64,000 nt of DNA. Source: Sediminihabitans luteus. GTDB taxonomy: Bacteria > Actinomycetota > Actinomycetes > Actinomycetales > Cellulomonadaceae. Location of the stretch: the NCBI RefSeq assembly GCF_002797595.1, contig NZ_PGFE01000001.1, positions 124,001 to 188,000 of the forward strand. The letters run 5' to 3'. The notes beneath the pieces are model-generated. The model saw only the letters and a list, made by a program, of their open reading frames with translations, made no database searches and had not been told where the DNA came from. The translations under genes were made by a program, and so were the position numbers. Shown one piece after another: positions 8,949-17,397 of this stretch (its first letter is position 1; each line of letters opens with the position of its first letter).

Positions 8949-9671
8949 TCAGGCCTCGCTCACGGTCAGCTCGCCGCGCGCAGGCCGCGAGGAGTCGTAG
9001 ATGCCCTCGGGCTGGTCGCGCACCACGACGCCCTCGTCGAGCTCGATCACACGCTTGCGCCACTGGTTGACGATCTCCTCGTCGTGCGTGGCCATGACGA
9101 CGGTCGTGCCCGTGAGGTTGATCTGGTCGAGCAGGCGCATGATGCCGAGCGACGTCGTCGGGTCGAGGTTCCCGGTGGGCTCGTCCGCCAGCAGGATCGG
9201 CGGCCGGTTCACGTAGGCGCGGGCGATCGCGACGCGCTGCTGCTCGCCGCCCGAGAGCTCGTGCGGGCGACGCTTCTCCTTGCCCGCGAGACCCACCATC
9301 TCGAGCACCTCGGGCACCGCGAGACGGATCGTGTGCCGCTTCTTGCCGATCACCTGGAGGGCGAACGCGACGTTCTCGTAGACCGTCTTGTCGGGCAGCA
9401 GCCGGAAGTCCTGGAACACGACGCCGAGCTTGCGGCGGTGCTCGGGCACCTTCCAGGCCGACATGCTCGACAGGTCACGGCCGGCGACGAACACCTTGCC
9501 GGCCGACGGGCGCTCCTCGCGCTGCACGAGCGAGATGCACGACGTCTTGCCCGAGCCCGAGGCGCCCACGAGGAACACGAACTCGCCGCGGCCGATCTCG
9601 ATGCTGACGTCGTCGAGCGCAGGACGCGGGGTCCTGGCGTAGAACTTGGTCACGTTCTCGAAGCGGATCAC
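8949..9671 (-). CDS. ftsE: Cell division ATP-binding protein FtsE
   Basis: A 240-residue ABC ATPase. It begins MIRFENVTKFY as is typical of FtsE, has Walker A GASGSGKTS near residue 37, signature LSGGEQQRVAIARA near 140, Walker B ILLADEPTGNLD and the switch histidine in MATHDEEI. It pairs with FtsX at the membrane and couples ATP hydrolysis to wall hydrolase activation at the septum. It is the first gene of the ftsE-ftsX-M23 unit, with a predicted -10 box 52 bases upstream of its start. Confidence 0.97.
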   Translation of the reverse strand: MIRFENVTKFYARTPRPALDDVSIEIGRGEFVFLVGASGSGKTSCISLVQREERPSAGKVFVAGRDLSSMSAWKVPEHRRKLGVVFQDFRLLPDKTVYENVAFALQVIGKKRHTIRLAVPEVLEMVGLAGKEKRRPHELSGGEQQRVAIARAYVNRPPILLADEPTGNLDPTTSLGIMRLLDQINLTGTTVVMATHDEEIVNQWRKRVIELDEGVVVRDQPEGIYDSSRPARGELTVSEA

Positions 9672-9722
9672 GGCTGCTCACGGGGTGTCGGAGGAACCGG
9701 CGGGCCGGTACGGACGAACTCG

Positions 9723-9728
9723 ACACTA
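9723..9728 (-). promoter_or_regulatory. Predicted -10 box for ftsE
   Basis: TAGTGT (minus strand), the same hexamer as before the MFS gene at 4572, lies 52 bases ahead of ftsE in the gap after prfB. Confidence 0.45.
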
Positions 9729-9786
9729 AGCAGCGAACGCACGACGCGTCGTCCGACACGCCGCGCGGTTTCACCCACGCCAGGTG

Positions 9787-9809
9787 CCCCGGGCACCCGT
9801 CGCCCGGGG
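9787..9809 (-). terminator. Hairpin after prfB
   Basis: CCCCGGGC and GCCCGGGG form an 8-bp all-GC stem with a seven-base loop, ten bases past the prfB stop and upstream of the ftsE promoter. No U-tract. Confidence 0.5.
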
Positions 9810-9819
9810 TGCGCGCGAC

Positions 9820-10938
9820 CTACTCGGCGGCCTTCTCCATGCCACGACGCCAGCGGATGCCCGCCTCGATGAAGCCGTCGATGTCGCCGTCGAACACGCC
9901 CGACGTGTTGCCGACCTCGTGCTCGGTGCGCAGGTCCTTGACCATCTGGTACGGGTGCAGCACGTACGAGCGCATCTGATCGCCCCAGCTCGCCTTGATG
10001 TCGCCCGCGAGCTCCTTCTTCTTCGCCGCCTCCTCCTGCTGGCGCACCAGCAGCAGGCGGGACTGGAGCACGCGCAGCGCCGCCGCACGGTTCTGGATCT
10101 GCGACTTCTCGTTCTGCATCGACACGACGATGCCGGTCGGGATGTGCGTCATGCGCACCGCCGAGTCGGTCGTGTTGACGCTCTGACCACCCGGGCCCGA
10201 CGAGCGGAACACGTCGACCTTGATCTCCGACTCGGGGATCTCGATCGAGTCGTCCTGCTCGATGAGCGGGATGACCTCGACCGCGGCGAACGACGTCTGG
10301 CGACGGCCCTGGTTGTCGAACGGCGAGATGCGCACGAGGCGGTGCGTACCGGCCTCGACCGACAGGTGCCCGAACGCGTACGGCGCCTTGACCTCGAACG
10401 TCGCGGACTTGAGACCCGCCTCCTCGGCGTACGAGGTGTCAAGCACCGTCGTCGGGTAGCCGTGGCGCTCGGCCCAGCGCAGGTACATGCGCATGAGCAT
10501 CTCGGCGAAGTCCGCCGCGTCGACGCCGCCCGCGCCCGCGCGGATCGTGACGACCGCCTCGCGCACGTCGTACTCGCCCGACAGCAGCGTGCGGACCTCG
10601 AGCTCGCCGAGCGTCTTGCGGATCGACTCGAGCTCGGACTCCGCCTCCGCGAGGGTGTCGGCGTCGCCGCCGTCCTCGGTCGCCATCTCGACGAGCGTCT
10701 CGAGGTCGTCGATGTGGCTCTCCATCGACGTGATGCGCTCGAGCTCGTTCTGCGACTGCGACAGCGCGCTCGTGACCTTCTGCGCGGCCTCCGGGTCGTC
10801 CCAGAGGTCCGGCGCCGACGCCGCCTCCGAGAGCTCCGCGATCTTCGCGCGCAGCGCGGCGGGGTCGCTCACGGCGCTGATGGTCTCCAGCGTCGCTCGC
10901 AGGTTCTTGATCTCGTGCGGAAAGTCGATGGTGGCCAC
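9820..10938 (-). CDS. prfB: Peptide chain release factor 2
   Basis: A 372-residue class I release factor that reads UGA and UAA. The SPF discriminator tripeptide is visible in [10 protein letters not shown], which separates RF2 from RF1, and the catalytic GGQ is in [10 protein letters not shown]. The N-terminal helical domain and the basic stretch near the C-terminus are present and the length is normal. The start is the GTG reading [13 protein letters not shown]; the open frame runs further upstream but that extension has no homology-like content. The frame is continuous, so the programmed frameshift known from many prfB genes is absent. It begins 20 bp after the last Tad gene and may be read from that operon too. 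Confidence 0.95.
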   Translation of the reverse strand: MATIDFPHEIKNLRATLETISAVSDPAALRAKIAELSEAASAPDLWDDPEAAQKVTSALSQSQNELERITSMESHIDDLETLVEMATEDGGDADTLAEAESELESIRKTLGELEVRTLLSGEYDVREAVVTIRAGAGGVDAADFAEMLMRMYLRWAERHGYPTTVLDTSYAEEAGLKSATFEVKAPYAFGHLSVEAGTHRLVRISPFDNQGRRQTSFAAVEVIPLIEQDDSIEIPESEIKVDVFRSSGPGGQSVNTTDSAVRMTHIPTGIVVSMQNEKSQIQNRAAALRVLQSRLLLVRQQEEAAKKKELAGDIKASWGDQMRSYVLHPYQMVKDLRTEHEVGNTSGVFDGDIDGFIEAGIRWRRGMEKAAE

Positions 10939-10958
10939 GAGGGTCAAGGGTACGCGAC

Positions 10959-11408
10959 TCACCACGCCCGGGCCGTCGCGCCCGCACGCACCGTGACCCC
11001 GCCCGACCACGCCGCCGTGACCCACGAGACCAGCACCGGGCGCGAGACGACCGCGAGCTCGACGTGCGCCGCCCGCCCGTCCGGGGACGACGCGTCGACC
11101 AGCACGACGCCGTCGAGGCTGCTCGGGCCGACCGCCTCCGCGAGGAACTCGACCGCGGCGTCGTGCACCGAGTCGTCCGACAGCGCGAGGCCTCCCCCGG
11201 CCTCCGGGCGTGCGCCGCCCGCGTACAGGTCGTCCGCGGCGACGGCGTCCGCGGCCGCGAGCGCCGTCGCGTCGGCGAGGTCGGCGAGCCGCTTGCGGTC
11301 GAGGTGGATCGCCGTGACCGACACGACCACGGCCGTGAGCGCGAGCGCGAACGCGACGAAGGCCGCCGTGAGCACGAGCACCTGCCCGTCCTCGCCCCGG
11401 GCCCTCAC
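10959..11408 (-). CDS. TadG-like pilus assembly protein
   Basis: A 149-residue protein starting [19 protein letters not shown] with a single N-terminal membrane segment, followed by [19 protein letters not shown], the conserved pattern of TadG/RcpC-type Flp pilus accessory proteins (putative Flp pilus-assembly TadE/G-like). The remaining 90 residues are extracytoplasmic and beta-rich, ending near a second apolar stretch. The GTG start overlaps the preceding tadE-like stop (GTGA). Last gene of the tad unit. Role inferred: minor pseudopilin or assembly factor. Confidence 0.8.
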   Translation of the reverse strand: MRARGEDGQVLVLTAAFVAFALALTAVVVSVTAIHLDRKRLADLADATALAAADAVAADDLYAGGARPEAGGGLALSDDSVHDAAVEFLAEAVGPSSLDGVVLVDASSPDGRAAHVELAVVSRPVLVSWVTAAWSGGVTVRAGATARAW

Positions 11409-11869
11409 GGCGCGGCCACGTGGTCGTCGACCGGCATGACCTCGGTCGCCTCGACCGGGACCGCGAGGGACGCGCCGTCGCCGATCGAGGCAGGCACGAA
11501 CGGCAGCACGACGTCGTAGCGCACGCGCACCCGCACGGTGCTGCCCGGCGCGCGGCAAGGCGTGCTCGAGCAGGCGACCTCGAACGCCTGAACCGCGTCG
11601 TCGAAGCCCTGGTCGTGCAGCGCGAGCCCGACGACCTGCCGGGCGCGCGCGACGCCCTCGTCGAGGTCGTCGGCGCTCACGACCACGCGTGCGGCCTCGC
11701 GCGCCCCCGACTCGACCGCGAACGTCGCCGCCTGCACCCGGGCGAGCGTGAGCACGAGGTACAGCACGGGCAGGAGCAGCACGACCGTCGCGCCGACGAA
11801 CTCGACGAGCGCGCTGCCCGTGTCGTCGCGCACGAGGGCAGCCCACCGTCGCGCGAGCGCCCGCCTCAC
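11405..11869 (-). CDS. TadE-like pseudopilin
   Basis: A 154-residue protein with the TadE signature: [22 protein letters not shown], where the glutamate after the glycine-serine and the following hydrophobic helix match TadE/TadF prepilins, then AREAARVV. The remainder is an extracytoplasmic domain with two cysteines (VACSSTPC). It starts with GTG overlapping the upstream stop as GTGA and overlaps the next gene the same way, so the three accessory genes are tightly coupled. The probable role is a minor pilin processed by a prepilin peptidase not present in this window. Confidence 0.82.
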   Translation of the reverse strand: MRRALARRWAALVRDDTGSALVEFVGATVVLLLPVLYLVLTLARVQAATFAVESGAREAARVVVSADDLDEGVARARQVVGLALHDQGFDDAVQAFEVACSSTPCRAPGSTVRVRVRYDVVLPFVPASIGDGASLAVPVEATEVMPVDDHVAAP

Positions 11870-12273
11870 GGCTCCGCCACCGCATGGCCGGTGACCGTCA
11901 GCGTCCCGGACGGCCCGAGCAGACCGACCACGGGCAGCGGCGCTCGGACCGTCACCTCGACGACCTCGAGACCGTCGAGGGTCGCGGTGCCCGCGCTCAC
12001 GTCCTGCGCGAACCGCGCCGAGACCGCGTCGCGCACGAGCGCCCGCGTCCGGTCGACGCCGTCCGCCGGGGTACGGTCGGCGCGCGCCGCGACCCGCGCG
12101 CCCTCGCCCGCGGCGTCGACCAGCACCGCCCGCACGTGCAGCACGAGCGCGACCTGGACGACACCGAGGAACAGGGCCACGACGAGCGCCGAGACCAGCA
12201 CGAAGTCGACGAGGGCCGAGCCGGCCTCTGGGCGGGCCCTGGCACTGGCACGGGCACTGGCGCTCGCTCGCAC
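11866..12273 (-). CDS. TadE-like pseudopilin (second copy)
   Basis: About 135 residues: a basic Arg/Ala/Ser leader, then EAGSALVDFVLVSALVVALFLG (TadE-type helix, with Asp in place of the usual Glu) and AAGEGARVAARADR, then an extracytoplasmic part. The start is uncertain. The frame is open further upstream, and the GTG at 12273 is the nearest candidate, lying in repetitive GCACTGGCACGGG-type sequence with no clear ribosome-binding site. It probably depends on translation from the small gene upstream, which ends 50 bp away. Role by family: minor pilin. Confidence 0.72.
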   Translation of the reverse strand: MRASASARASARARPEAGSALVDFVLVSALVVALFLGVVQVALVLHVRAVLVDAAGEGARVAARADRTPADGVDRTRALVRDAVSARFAQDVSAGTATLDGLEVVEVTVRAPLPVVGLLGPSGTLTVTGHAVAEP

Positions 12274-12323
12274 GATGCTCGCTCGGGCTGTGCGCGTTCG
12301 AGCTGTGCTCTTCCGGGCGCGGC

Positions 12324-12596
12324 TCAGGGGCCCGTCACGCTCGTCACGGCCTCCTCGAACAGCCGCGTCAGCAGCGGGCCCGCGACGGCCCAGAGGGCGA
12401 TCACGATGCCGCAGGTCATGAGCGTGATGAGCACCCAGCCCGGCACGTCCCCCCGCTCGGCCTCGTGCGACCCGAACCGCCGACGCCACCCCGCGCGGAC
12501 GGCGGCGAGGCCGGCCACCGCCGTCCGCGTCCCGCGTGCTGTTCGCGTCCCGCGTGCTGTCCGCGTCCCGTGCGTCGTCCGTCCTGCCTGCCCCAT
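12324..12596 (-). CDS. Small membrane protein at the Flp pilin position
   Basis: About 90 residues with one membrane segment (WVLITLMTCGIVIALWAV) after an acidic AERGD stretch, and a short C-terminal tail. Its size and place between tadC and the tadE-like genes suggest the major Flp-type pilin, though a classical Flp prepilin motif is not obvious. The N-terminus contains a TRTARG repeat encoded by an 18-bp tandem DNA repeat. The ATG at 12596 has GGAG six bases upstream; a GTG at 12650 is an alternative that would add 18 residues. Confidence 0.7.
   Translation of the reverse strand: MGQAGRTTHGTRTARGTRTARGTRTAVAGLAAVRAGWRRRFGSHEAERGDVPGWVLITLMTCGIVIALWAVAGPLLTRLFEEAVTSVTGP
12523..12576. repeat. 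18-bp tandem repeat inside the pilin-like gene
   Basis: Two exact-to-near-exact copies of GTCCGCGTCCCGCGTGCT (12523-12540, 12541-12558) and a third degenerate copy to 12576. The repeat keeps the reading frame and encodes TRTARG units in the basic leader of the small membrane protein. Confidence 0.8.
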
Positions 12597-12668
12597 GCCC
12601 TGCTCCGTCCTCGCGGGCCTCGCGGCCCGCGTGCTTTTCCCCGCCGGCACGGTGCCGTCGTGGGCCCC

Positions 12669-13601
12669 TCACAACCCCACCTGGAGGGTGCTGATCCCCG
12701 GGAAGACGGCGAAGACGACGGTCACGGGCAGCACGAGCAGCACCACGGGGACCATCATCAGCACCTCCTTCTTCCCGCCCGTCTCCATGAGCGCGGCACG
12801 CCCCGCGTCGCGCACGTCCTGCGCCTGCGCGCGCAGCACGTGCGCGAGCGGCGTGCCGCGCGCGACCGCGACCGCGACCGTCTCCGCGAACCGCGCGAGG
12901 CTCGGCAGCCCGGTCCGACCCGCGAGCGCCTCGAGCGCGTCGGTGAGCCCCACACCCGCGTGGACCTCCGCGGCGACGCGGACGAACTCGCGCGCGAGCT
13001 CGCCCCGCATCGACCGCGCGACCCGCTCGATCGAGGCCGCAGGGCCCTCCCCCGCGCCGACCGCGAGCGCCACGAGCTCCGCGAAGGTCGGGAACTCCTC
13101 GAGCATCCGGGACTCGCGCGCCCGGGCCCTCGCCGTCAGGTCCCGGTCGCACCCGAGCACCCCCAGCAGGCCGCACAGACCGACGAGCAGCACGAGCGGC
13201 ACGGGCTGCGCGTCGCGCAGCACCGCGAGGAGCACGGCCGCGGCCAGCCCTCCGGCGAGCCCGAGGCACCCGACCACGACCTGCCGCAGGCGGAACGCCT
13301 CGACCGTCCAGGGCAGGTCCGCACGGCGGATGCGGCGCGCGACGTCGTCCCGGCTCGCGCCGAGCCGCGCGAGGGCCCGCTCGACCGTGGCCGGGTCCGG
13401 CAGGACGAGTGCCAGCGCCGCGGCGAGACGGCCCGGGGCGTCGTCCTCGGCGAGCAGGCCCGACGTCGCGGACCGTGCCCGCAGGTACGGCGACACGCGC
13501 GCCACGAGCGACGGCCGGCGCGCCGCGAGGGCGCGCAGCACGACGAGCACGCCGAGCCCCGCACCCAGCCCGGAGCACACCCCCACGACCCACGGGTTCA
13601 T
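12669..13601 (-). CDS. tadC: Type II/IV secretion F-family protein TadC
   Basis: A 310-residue inner-membrane platform protein of the Tad secretion machine. It has two N-terminal apolar segments, a T2SSF domain (residues about 160-290) with the pattern FAELVALAVGAGEGPAASIER and LARFAETVAVAVARGTPLAHVLRAQ, and a final double membrane helix (VLMMVPVVLLVLPVTVVFAVFP). The ATG overlaps the tadB stop (ATGA). TadC pairs with TadB to anchor the TadA ATPase. Confidence 0.88.
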   Translation of the reverse strand: MNPWVVGVCSGLGAGLGVLVVLRALAARRPSLVARVSPYLRARSATSGLLAEDDAPGRLAAALALVLPDPATVERALARLGASRDDVARRIRRADLPWTVEAFRLRQVVVGCLGLAGGLAAAVLLAVLRDAQPVPLVLLVGLCGLLGVLGCDRDLTARARARESRMLEEFPTFAELVALAVGAGEGPAASIERVARSMRGELAREFVRVAAEVHAGVGLTDALEALAGRTGLPSLARFAETVAVAVARGTPLAHVLRAQAQDVRDAGRAALMETGGKKEVLMMVPVVLLVLPVTVVFAVFPGISTLQVGL

Positions 13602-14455
13602 CGCAGCACCCGCCGCTCCTCGGGCAGGCGACCGACCCGCAGCATCGTGCGGTAGGCCACGACCGAGCAGAGCGCGCCCGCCCCGAGGACGACGGCCCCC
13701 GCGGTCGAGTCGTAGGCCGCCGCGGCCTCGGGCCGGGTCGCGAGCAGCGCGAGCACGACCCACGGGGCGGCGCACGCGAGGCGCGCTCCGGCAACGGTCC
13801 ACGACTGCCGAGACTCGAGCTCGGTGCGCGTGCGCAGGTCGTCGCGCAGGAGCGCGGACACGGTCCGCAGGAGCGGCCCGAGGTCGGTGCCGCCCACCTC
13901 GCGCGTGATCCGCAGCGACTCGACGATGCGGTCGGCCACCGGGTCGGCGAGGCGGTCCTTGAGCGCGTCGAGGCAGTCACCGAAGCGGCCGGTCACGCGG
14001 TAGTCGTCCGCGAACCGCGCGAACGGTGCGCGCAGCGCCGCCGGGCCGCGCTCACCGAGCTGGCTCACCGCCTCGGGCAGCGACAGCCCGGCGCGAACGC
14101 CCGAGGCGAGGTGGTCGACGGCGTCCGGCCACAGCTCGCGTCGGTCGCGGCGTCTGCGCGCGGCGCGCGAACGCACGAGCTGCCACGGCCCGCAGGCGGC
14201 GAGCGCTCCGAACGCGCACGCGAGCACGACCGAGCCCGCGACGCCGAGCGTGAGCACCGCGGCCAGGACGCCCGCACCCGCCCCGGCGACACCGACGACC
14301 GTCGGCGTCAGCCCCGGGACGCCCGCCTGCACCACGAGGTCGTGGCGGCGGGCGCGACGGTCACGGGTGCGCGCGCCCGGCCCCGTCGGCTCCCACCACG
14401 CGAGCCAGCACAGGGCGAGGCCCGCACCGAGCACGAGCCCCGCGACGACCCCCAT
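13598..14455 (-). CDS. tadB: Type II/IV secretion F-family protein TadB
   Basis: A 285-residue membrane protein. It has a membrane helix at the N-terminus, a pair at residues about 55-100, a T2SSF domain (WPDAVDHLASGVRAGLSLPEAV, then FGDCLDALKDRLADPVADRIVESL) and two C-terminal helices. TadB and TadC form the platform of the Flp pilus apparatus. The ATG overlaps the tadA stop as TGATG, and its own stop overlaps tadC. Confidence 0.88.
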   Translation of the reverse strand: MGVVAGLVLGAGLALCWLAWWEPTGPGARTRDRRARRHDLVVQAGVPGLTPTVVGVAGAGAGVLAAVLTLGVAGSVVLACAFGALAACGPWQLVRSRAARRRRDRRELWPDAVDHLASGVRAGLSLPEAVSQLGERGPAALRAPFARFADDYRVTGRFGDCLDALKDRLADPVADRIVESLRITREVGGTDLGPLLRTVSALLRDDLRTRTELESRQSWTVAGARLACAAPWVVLALLATRPEAAAAYDSTAGAVVLGAGALCSVVAYRTMLRVGRLPEERRVLR

Positions 14456-15708
14456 CAGCGCACCCCCGCCGGGACGCCGGCCGCGACGGGCTCCTGGAGC
14501 AGGGAGGCGACGTCGATGCCCGCTCGCGCGAACCGGTCCAGGGCGGGCGGGAACCCGCGCCCGCGCACGAGCCTGCCCCCGACCCGGCGGAACAGGTCGC
14601 TCGTCTCGACCACCCCGTCCTCCGACCTCCCGGGGACCCCGACGATCTCGGCGACCCGGCGCGTGCCGTCCCGGTCGACCCGCAGGTGCACCACGAGGTC
14701 GACCACGCTCGCGACCGTCGGCACCACGAAGCGGTCGGAGATGTTCGGCCCCGCGAGCAGCGGGAGCGTACAGAGCTTGGTCAGCGCGTCGCGCGCCGAG
14801 CTCGCGTGGATCGTGCAGAGCCCCGGGATGCCCGCGTTGAGCGCCACCAGCAGGTCGAGGCTCTCGGCCTCGCGCACCTCGCCGACCACGATCCGATCGG
14901 GCCGCATGCGCAGCGCCTCCTTGACGAGACGCCGCAGCGTGACCTCGCCCGTGCCCTCGAGGCCCGCCTGGCGGCACTGCAGCGCGACGACGTCCCGTGC
15001 GGCGAAGCGCAGCTCGAAGACCTCCTCGCACGTGATGACCCGCTCGGACGCCGGGATCGACCCCGCCAGCGCGTTGAGCATGGTCGTCTTGCCCGCCTGC
15101 GTCGCGCCCGCGACAAGCACGTTGAGCCCTGCGCGCACCGAGGCGTCGAGGAACGTCGCGGCGTGCGGCGTGAGGCTGCCGCGTGCGACGAGGTGGTCCA
15201 GCCGGGTCGCACGCACGACGTGCTTGCGGATGTTGACCGCGAGGTGCTCGCGCGTGATGTCGGGCGCGACCACGTGCAGCCGCTCCCCGCCCGGGAGCGT
15301 CGCGTCGACGAACGGGCTGCTGCGGTCGAGCCGGCGACCGGAGGACTTGAGCATGCGCTCGACGAGGTCGCGCACGGCGTCCGCCGTGAGGATCGTCGTG
15401 GTCAGCTCGGGCGCCGCCCCGCGCGCGACGAACACCGCCGTGGGCGCGTTGATCCAGATCTCCTCGACCTCCGGGTCGTCGAGGTACGGCTGCAACGGGC
15501 CGAAGCCCGAGAACGTGTCGACGAGATGGCGGCCCGCCGCAGCGGGGTCCGGCAGGGGCGGCACGACCCCCGCCGCCGCCCGCGCGAGGTAGTCGGTCAC
15601 GAGCTCGTGCGCGAGCGCGGTGAACGCGGGCCGGTCCGCGACCGGGTCCAGCTCGCGGCGCCGCAGCACCTCGCGCGTCTCCTCGACGAGCAGCGTCATG
15701 CTCTCCAC
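14455..15708 (-). CDS. tadA: Tad pilus/secretion ATPase TadA (CpaF family)
   Basis: A 417-residue cytoplasmic secretion ATPase that powers pilus assembly. Walker A GATQAGKTTMLNAL is near residue 175; the Asp box and Walker B follow as RMRPDRIVVGEVR, and the HIS box region as LCTIHASSARDAL. The N-terminal domain has INAPTAVFVARG typical of CpaF. An ATG at 15771 is in frame, but it lies upstream of the predicted promoter (-10 at 15751-15756). I therefore prefer the GTG at 15708, preceded by AGGGGG; an ATG at 15699 is the next option. First gene of the operon. Confidence 0.92.
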   Translation of the reverse strand: MESMTLLVEETREVLRRRELDPVADRPAFTALAHELVTDYLARAAAGVVPPLPDPAAAGRHLVDTFSGFGPLQPYLDDPEVEEIWINAPTAVFVARGAAPELTTTILTADAVRDLVERMLKSSGRRLDRSSPFVDATLPGGERLHVVAPDITREHLAVNIRKHVVRATRLDHLVARGSLTPHAATFLDASVRAGLNVLVAGATQAGKTTMLNALAGSIPASERVITCEEVFELRFAARDVVALQCRQAGLEGTGEVTLRRLVKEALRMRPDRIVVGEVREAESLDLLVALNAGIPGLCTIHASSARDALTKLCTLPLLAGPNISDRFVVPTVASVVDLVVHLRVDRDGTRRVAEIVGVPGRSEDGVVETSDLFRRVGGRLVRGRGFPPALDRFARAGIDVASLLQEPVAAGVPAGVR

Positions 15709-15750
15709 GTCCGACCCCCTGTCGACGCGACCCCCCTCGGTCGCAGCGGC

Positions 15751-15781
15751 AGCATAGGACAGACCGGACATCCGGCGTCAG
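15751..15781 (-). promoter_or_regulatory. Predicted promoter of the tad operon
   Basis: On the minus strand, CTGACG (15781-15776) and TATGCT (15756-15751) are separated by 19 bases. Transcription would begin near 15744, leaving a leader of about 36 bases that carries AGGGGG before the GTG start of tadA. Confidence 0.5.
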
Positions 15782-15865
15782 GGGGCTGTGGACAACATGG
15801 GGGCTGTGGACGACGTGTGGCCGGGCCGCGTGGTCGGGTCGCGTGGTCGGGTCGCGTGGTCGGGT
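15781..15865. repeat. Short tandem repeats upstream of the tad operon
   Basis: Two direct copies of GGGGGCTGTGGAC (15781-15793, 15799-15811) are followed by three tandem copies of GCGTGGTCGGGTC (15828-15840, 15841-15853, 15854-15865, the last one base short). Non-coding. Confidence 0.85.
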
Positions 15866-15916
15866 GTTCAAGAGCGCGCGAGAGTCACGTTCCGGCCCCC
15901 TCATTGGGCCCGGAAC

Positions 15917-16037
15917 GGGCCCGAACGTGACGCTCGGGTGACCAGGATCCCCGGGAGGTGCCGGGAGGGGCCCGAACGTGACGCTCGGGTGACCAGGATC
16001 CCCGGGAGGTGCCGGGAGGGGCCCGAAGGTGACGCTC
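15917..16037. repeat. 51-bp tandem repeat between tad operon and aminotransferase
   Basis: A 51-bp unit beginning GGGCCCGAACGTGACGCTCG and ending CCGGGAG occurs at 15917 and 15968 almost identically, with a partial third copy from 16019. Just before it, TCACGTTCCGGCCC (near 15885) is an inverted near-match to GGGCCCGAACGTGA. The rest of the 315-bp gap (15772-16086) holds the tad promoter, shorter repeats and the aminotransferase -10 box; no gene is seen. Confidence 0.88.
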
Positions 16038-16074
16038 GCGCACGGCTCGGACCGCTGCCGCACGCCCCGGGCGG

Positions 16075-16080
16075 TAGCGT
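16075..16080 (+). promoter_or_regulatory. Predicted -10 box for a leaderless aminotransferase mRNA
   Basis: TAGCGT is followed by six bases and then the GTG start, so transcription would begin at or next to the start codon. Confidence 0.5.
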
Positions 16081-16086
16081 CGCAGC

Positions 16087-17394
16087 GTGCCCGACACGAC
16101 CCACCCCCTCCACACCGCCGTTCCCGGCCGCTGGCGAGACGCCGCCCGCGCGACCGGCCTGCTGCGCCCCGACGGGAGCGTCGCGCAGACGGTCTTCGCC
16201 GAGATGACGCAGCTCGCCGCACGCACCGGCGCGATCAACCTCGGCCAGGGGTTCCCCGACGTCGGCGGTCCGGCCTCCGTCCGGGCCGCGGCGGTGGCCG
16301 CGATCGAGGCGGGCCACAACCAGTACGCGCCCGGCCCCGGGATCCCCGAGCTGCGGCACACGATCGCCGCGCACCAGCATCGTCACTACGGTCTCGACGT
16401 CGACCCGGACACCGAGGTGCTCGTGACCACCGGCGCGACCGAGGCGCTCGCCGCGACGATCCTCGCGCTCGCCGGGCCGGGCGACGAGGTCGTGACGCTC
16501 GAACCGTTCTACGACGCGCACGCCGCGTGCATCGCGCTCGCGGGCGCGACGCACGTGCGGGTGCCGATGCTGCCCGCTCCCGCCCTGCCCGACCACGCGA
16601 CGTCCGGCACCGGGAGCGCCCCCGCCCCGGGAGGGTTCCGGCTCGACGTCGCGACGCTGCGGGCCGTCGTCGGCCCGCGGACCCGCCTGATCCTCGTCAA
16701 CACGCCCCACAACCCCACGGGCGCCGTGCTCACGCGCGCCGAGCTCGACGCGATCGCGGCCGTGTCCCGGGAGCACGACGCGATCGTCGTGACCGACGAG
16801 GTCTACGAGCACCTCGTGTTCGACGACGCGACGCACGTCCCGATCGCGACGCTGCCCGGCATGGCGGGGCGCACCCTGACCATCAGCTCGGCGGGCAAGA
16901 CGTACTCGTTCACGGGCTGGAAGGTCGGGTGGGTGCACGGCCCCGCCGAGCTCGTGACCGCGGTGCGGACCGTCAAGCAGTTCCTCACGTACACCTCGGG
17001 CACGCCGTTCCAGCACGCGGTCGCCCAGGCGCTGGCCGACGACGACGCGCCGCGTGCGCTCGCGGCCTCGCTCGCCGCGCGCCGCGACCTGCTGTGCGAG
17101 GGCCTCGCCGACGCCGGGTTCGGGGTGAGCGTGCCGCAGGGCACCTACTTCGTGGTCGCGGACGCCGCGCCGCTCGGCTTCCCGGACGGCGTCGAGCTGT
17201 GCCGTCGCCTGCCCGAGCTCGCGGGCGTCGTCGCGGTGCCCGTCTCCGCGTTCTGCGCGACCGGGGACGACGGCACGCCGTCCGCAACCGCGAGCGCCCT
17301 GGCGTCGAGCGTGCGGTTCACGTTCGTCAAGCGCGAGGGTGTGCTGCGCGACGCGGTGGCGGGTCTGCGAAGGCTCGGCGCCGCGGGCGGGTAG
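16087..17394 (+). CDS. PLP-dependent aminotransferase, class I/II
   Basis: A 435-residue cytoplasmic enzyme of fold type I. INLGQGFPDVGGP near residue 50, NQYAPGPGIPEL, VLVTTGATEALAA, NTPHNPTGAVL, VVTDEVYEHLVF, and SSAGKTYSFTGWKVGW (PLP lysine in SAGK) are all present and match the MetC/kynurenine/N-succinyl-diaminopimelate aminotransferase branch. The exact amino-acid specificity cannot be read. The GTG start follows a TAGCGT box by six bases, implying a leaderless message. It stands alone, convergent with the LCP gene, whose stop lies four bases away. Confidence 0.92.
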   Translation: MPDTTHPLHTAVPGRWRDAARATGLLRPDGSVAQTVFAEMTQLAARTGAINLGQGFPDVGGPASVRAAAVAAIEAGHNQYAPGPGIPELRHTIAAHQHRHYGLDVDPDTEVLVTTGATEALAATILALAGPGDEVVTLEPFYDAHAACIALAGATHVRVPMLPAPALPDHATSGTGSAPAPGGFRLDVATLRAVVGPRTRLILVNTPHNPTGAVLTRAELDAIAAVSREHDAIVVTDEVYEHLVFDDATHVPIATLPGMAGRTLTISSAGKTYSFTGWKVGWVHGPAELVTAVRTVKQFLTYTSGTPFQHAVAQALADDDAPRALAASLAARRDLLCEGLADAGFGVSVPQGTYFVVADAAPLGFPDGVELCRRLPELAGVVAVPVSAFCATGDDGTPSATASALASSVRFTFVKREGVLRDAVAGLRRLGAAGG

Positions 17395-17397
17395 GGG

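Noticed and set aside
9820-10938. Programmed frameshift in prfB
   Set aside because: The reading frame is continuous from the GTG start; no in-frame early TGA with a slippery CTTT site was found.
15709-15771. ATG at 15771 as the tadA start
   Set aside because: It lies upstream of the predicted promoter and has no ribosome-binding site; the extra residues are not family-like.
15917-16037. CRISPR or insertion-sequence end
   Set aside because: The 51-bp units abut without spacers and no transposase or target duplication is present.
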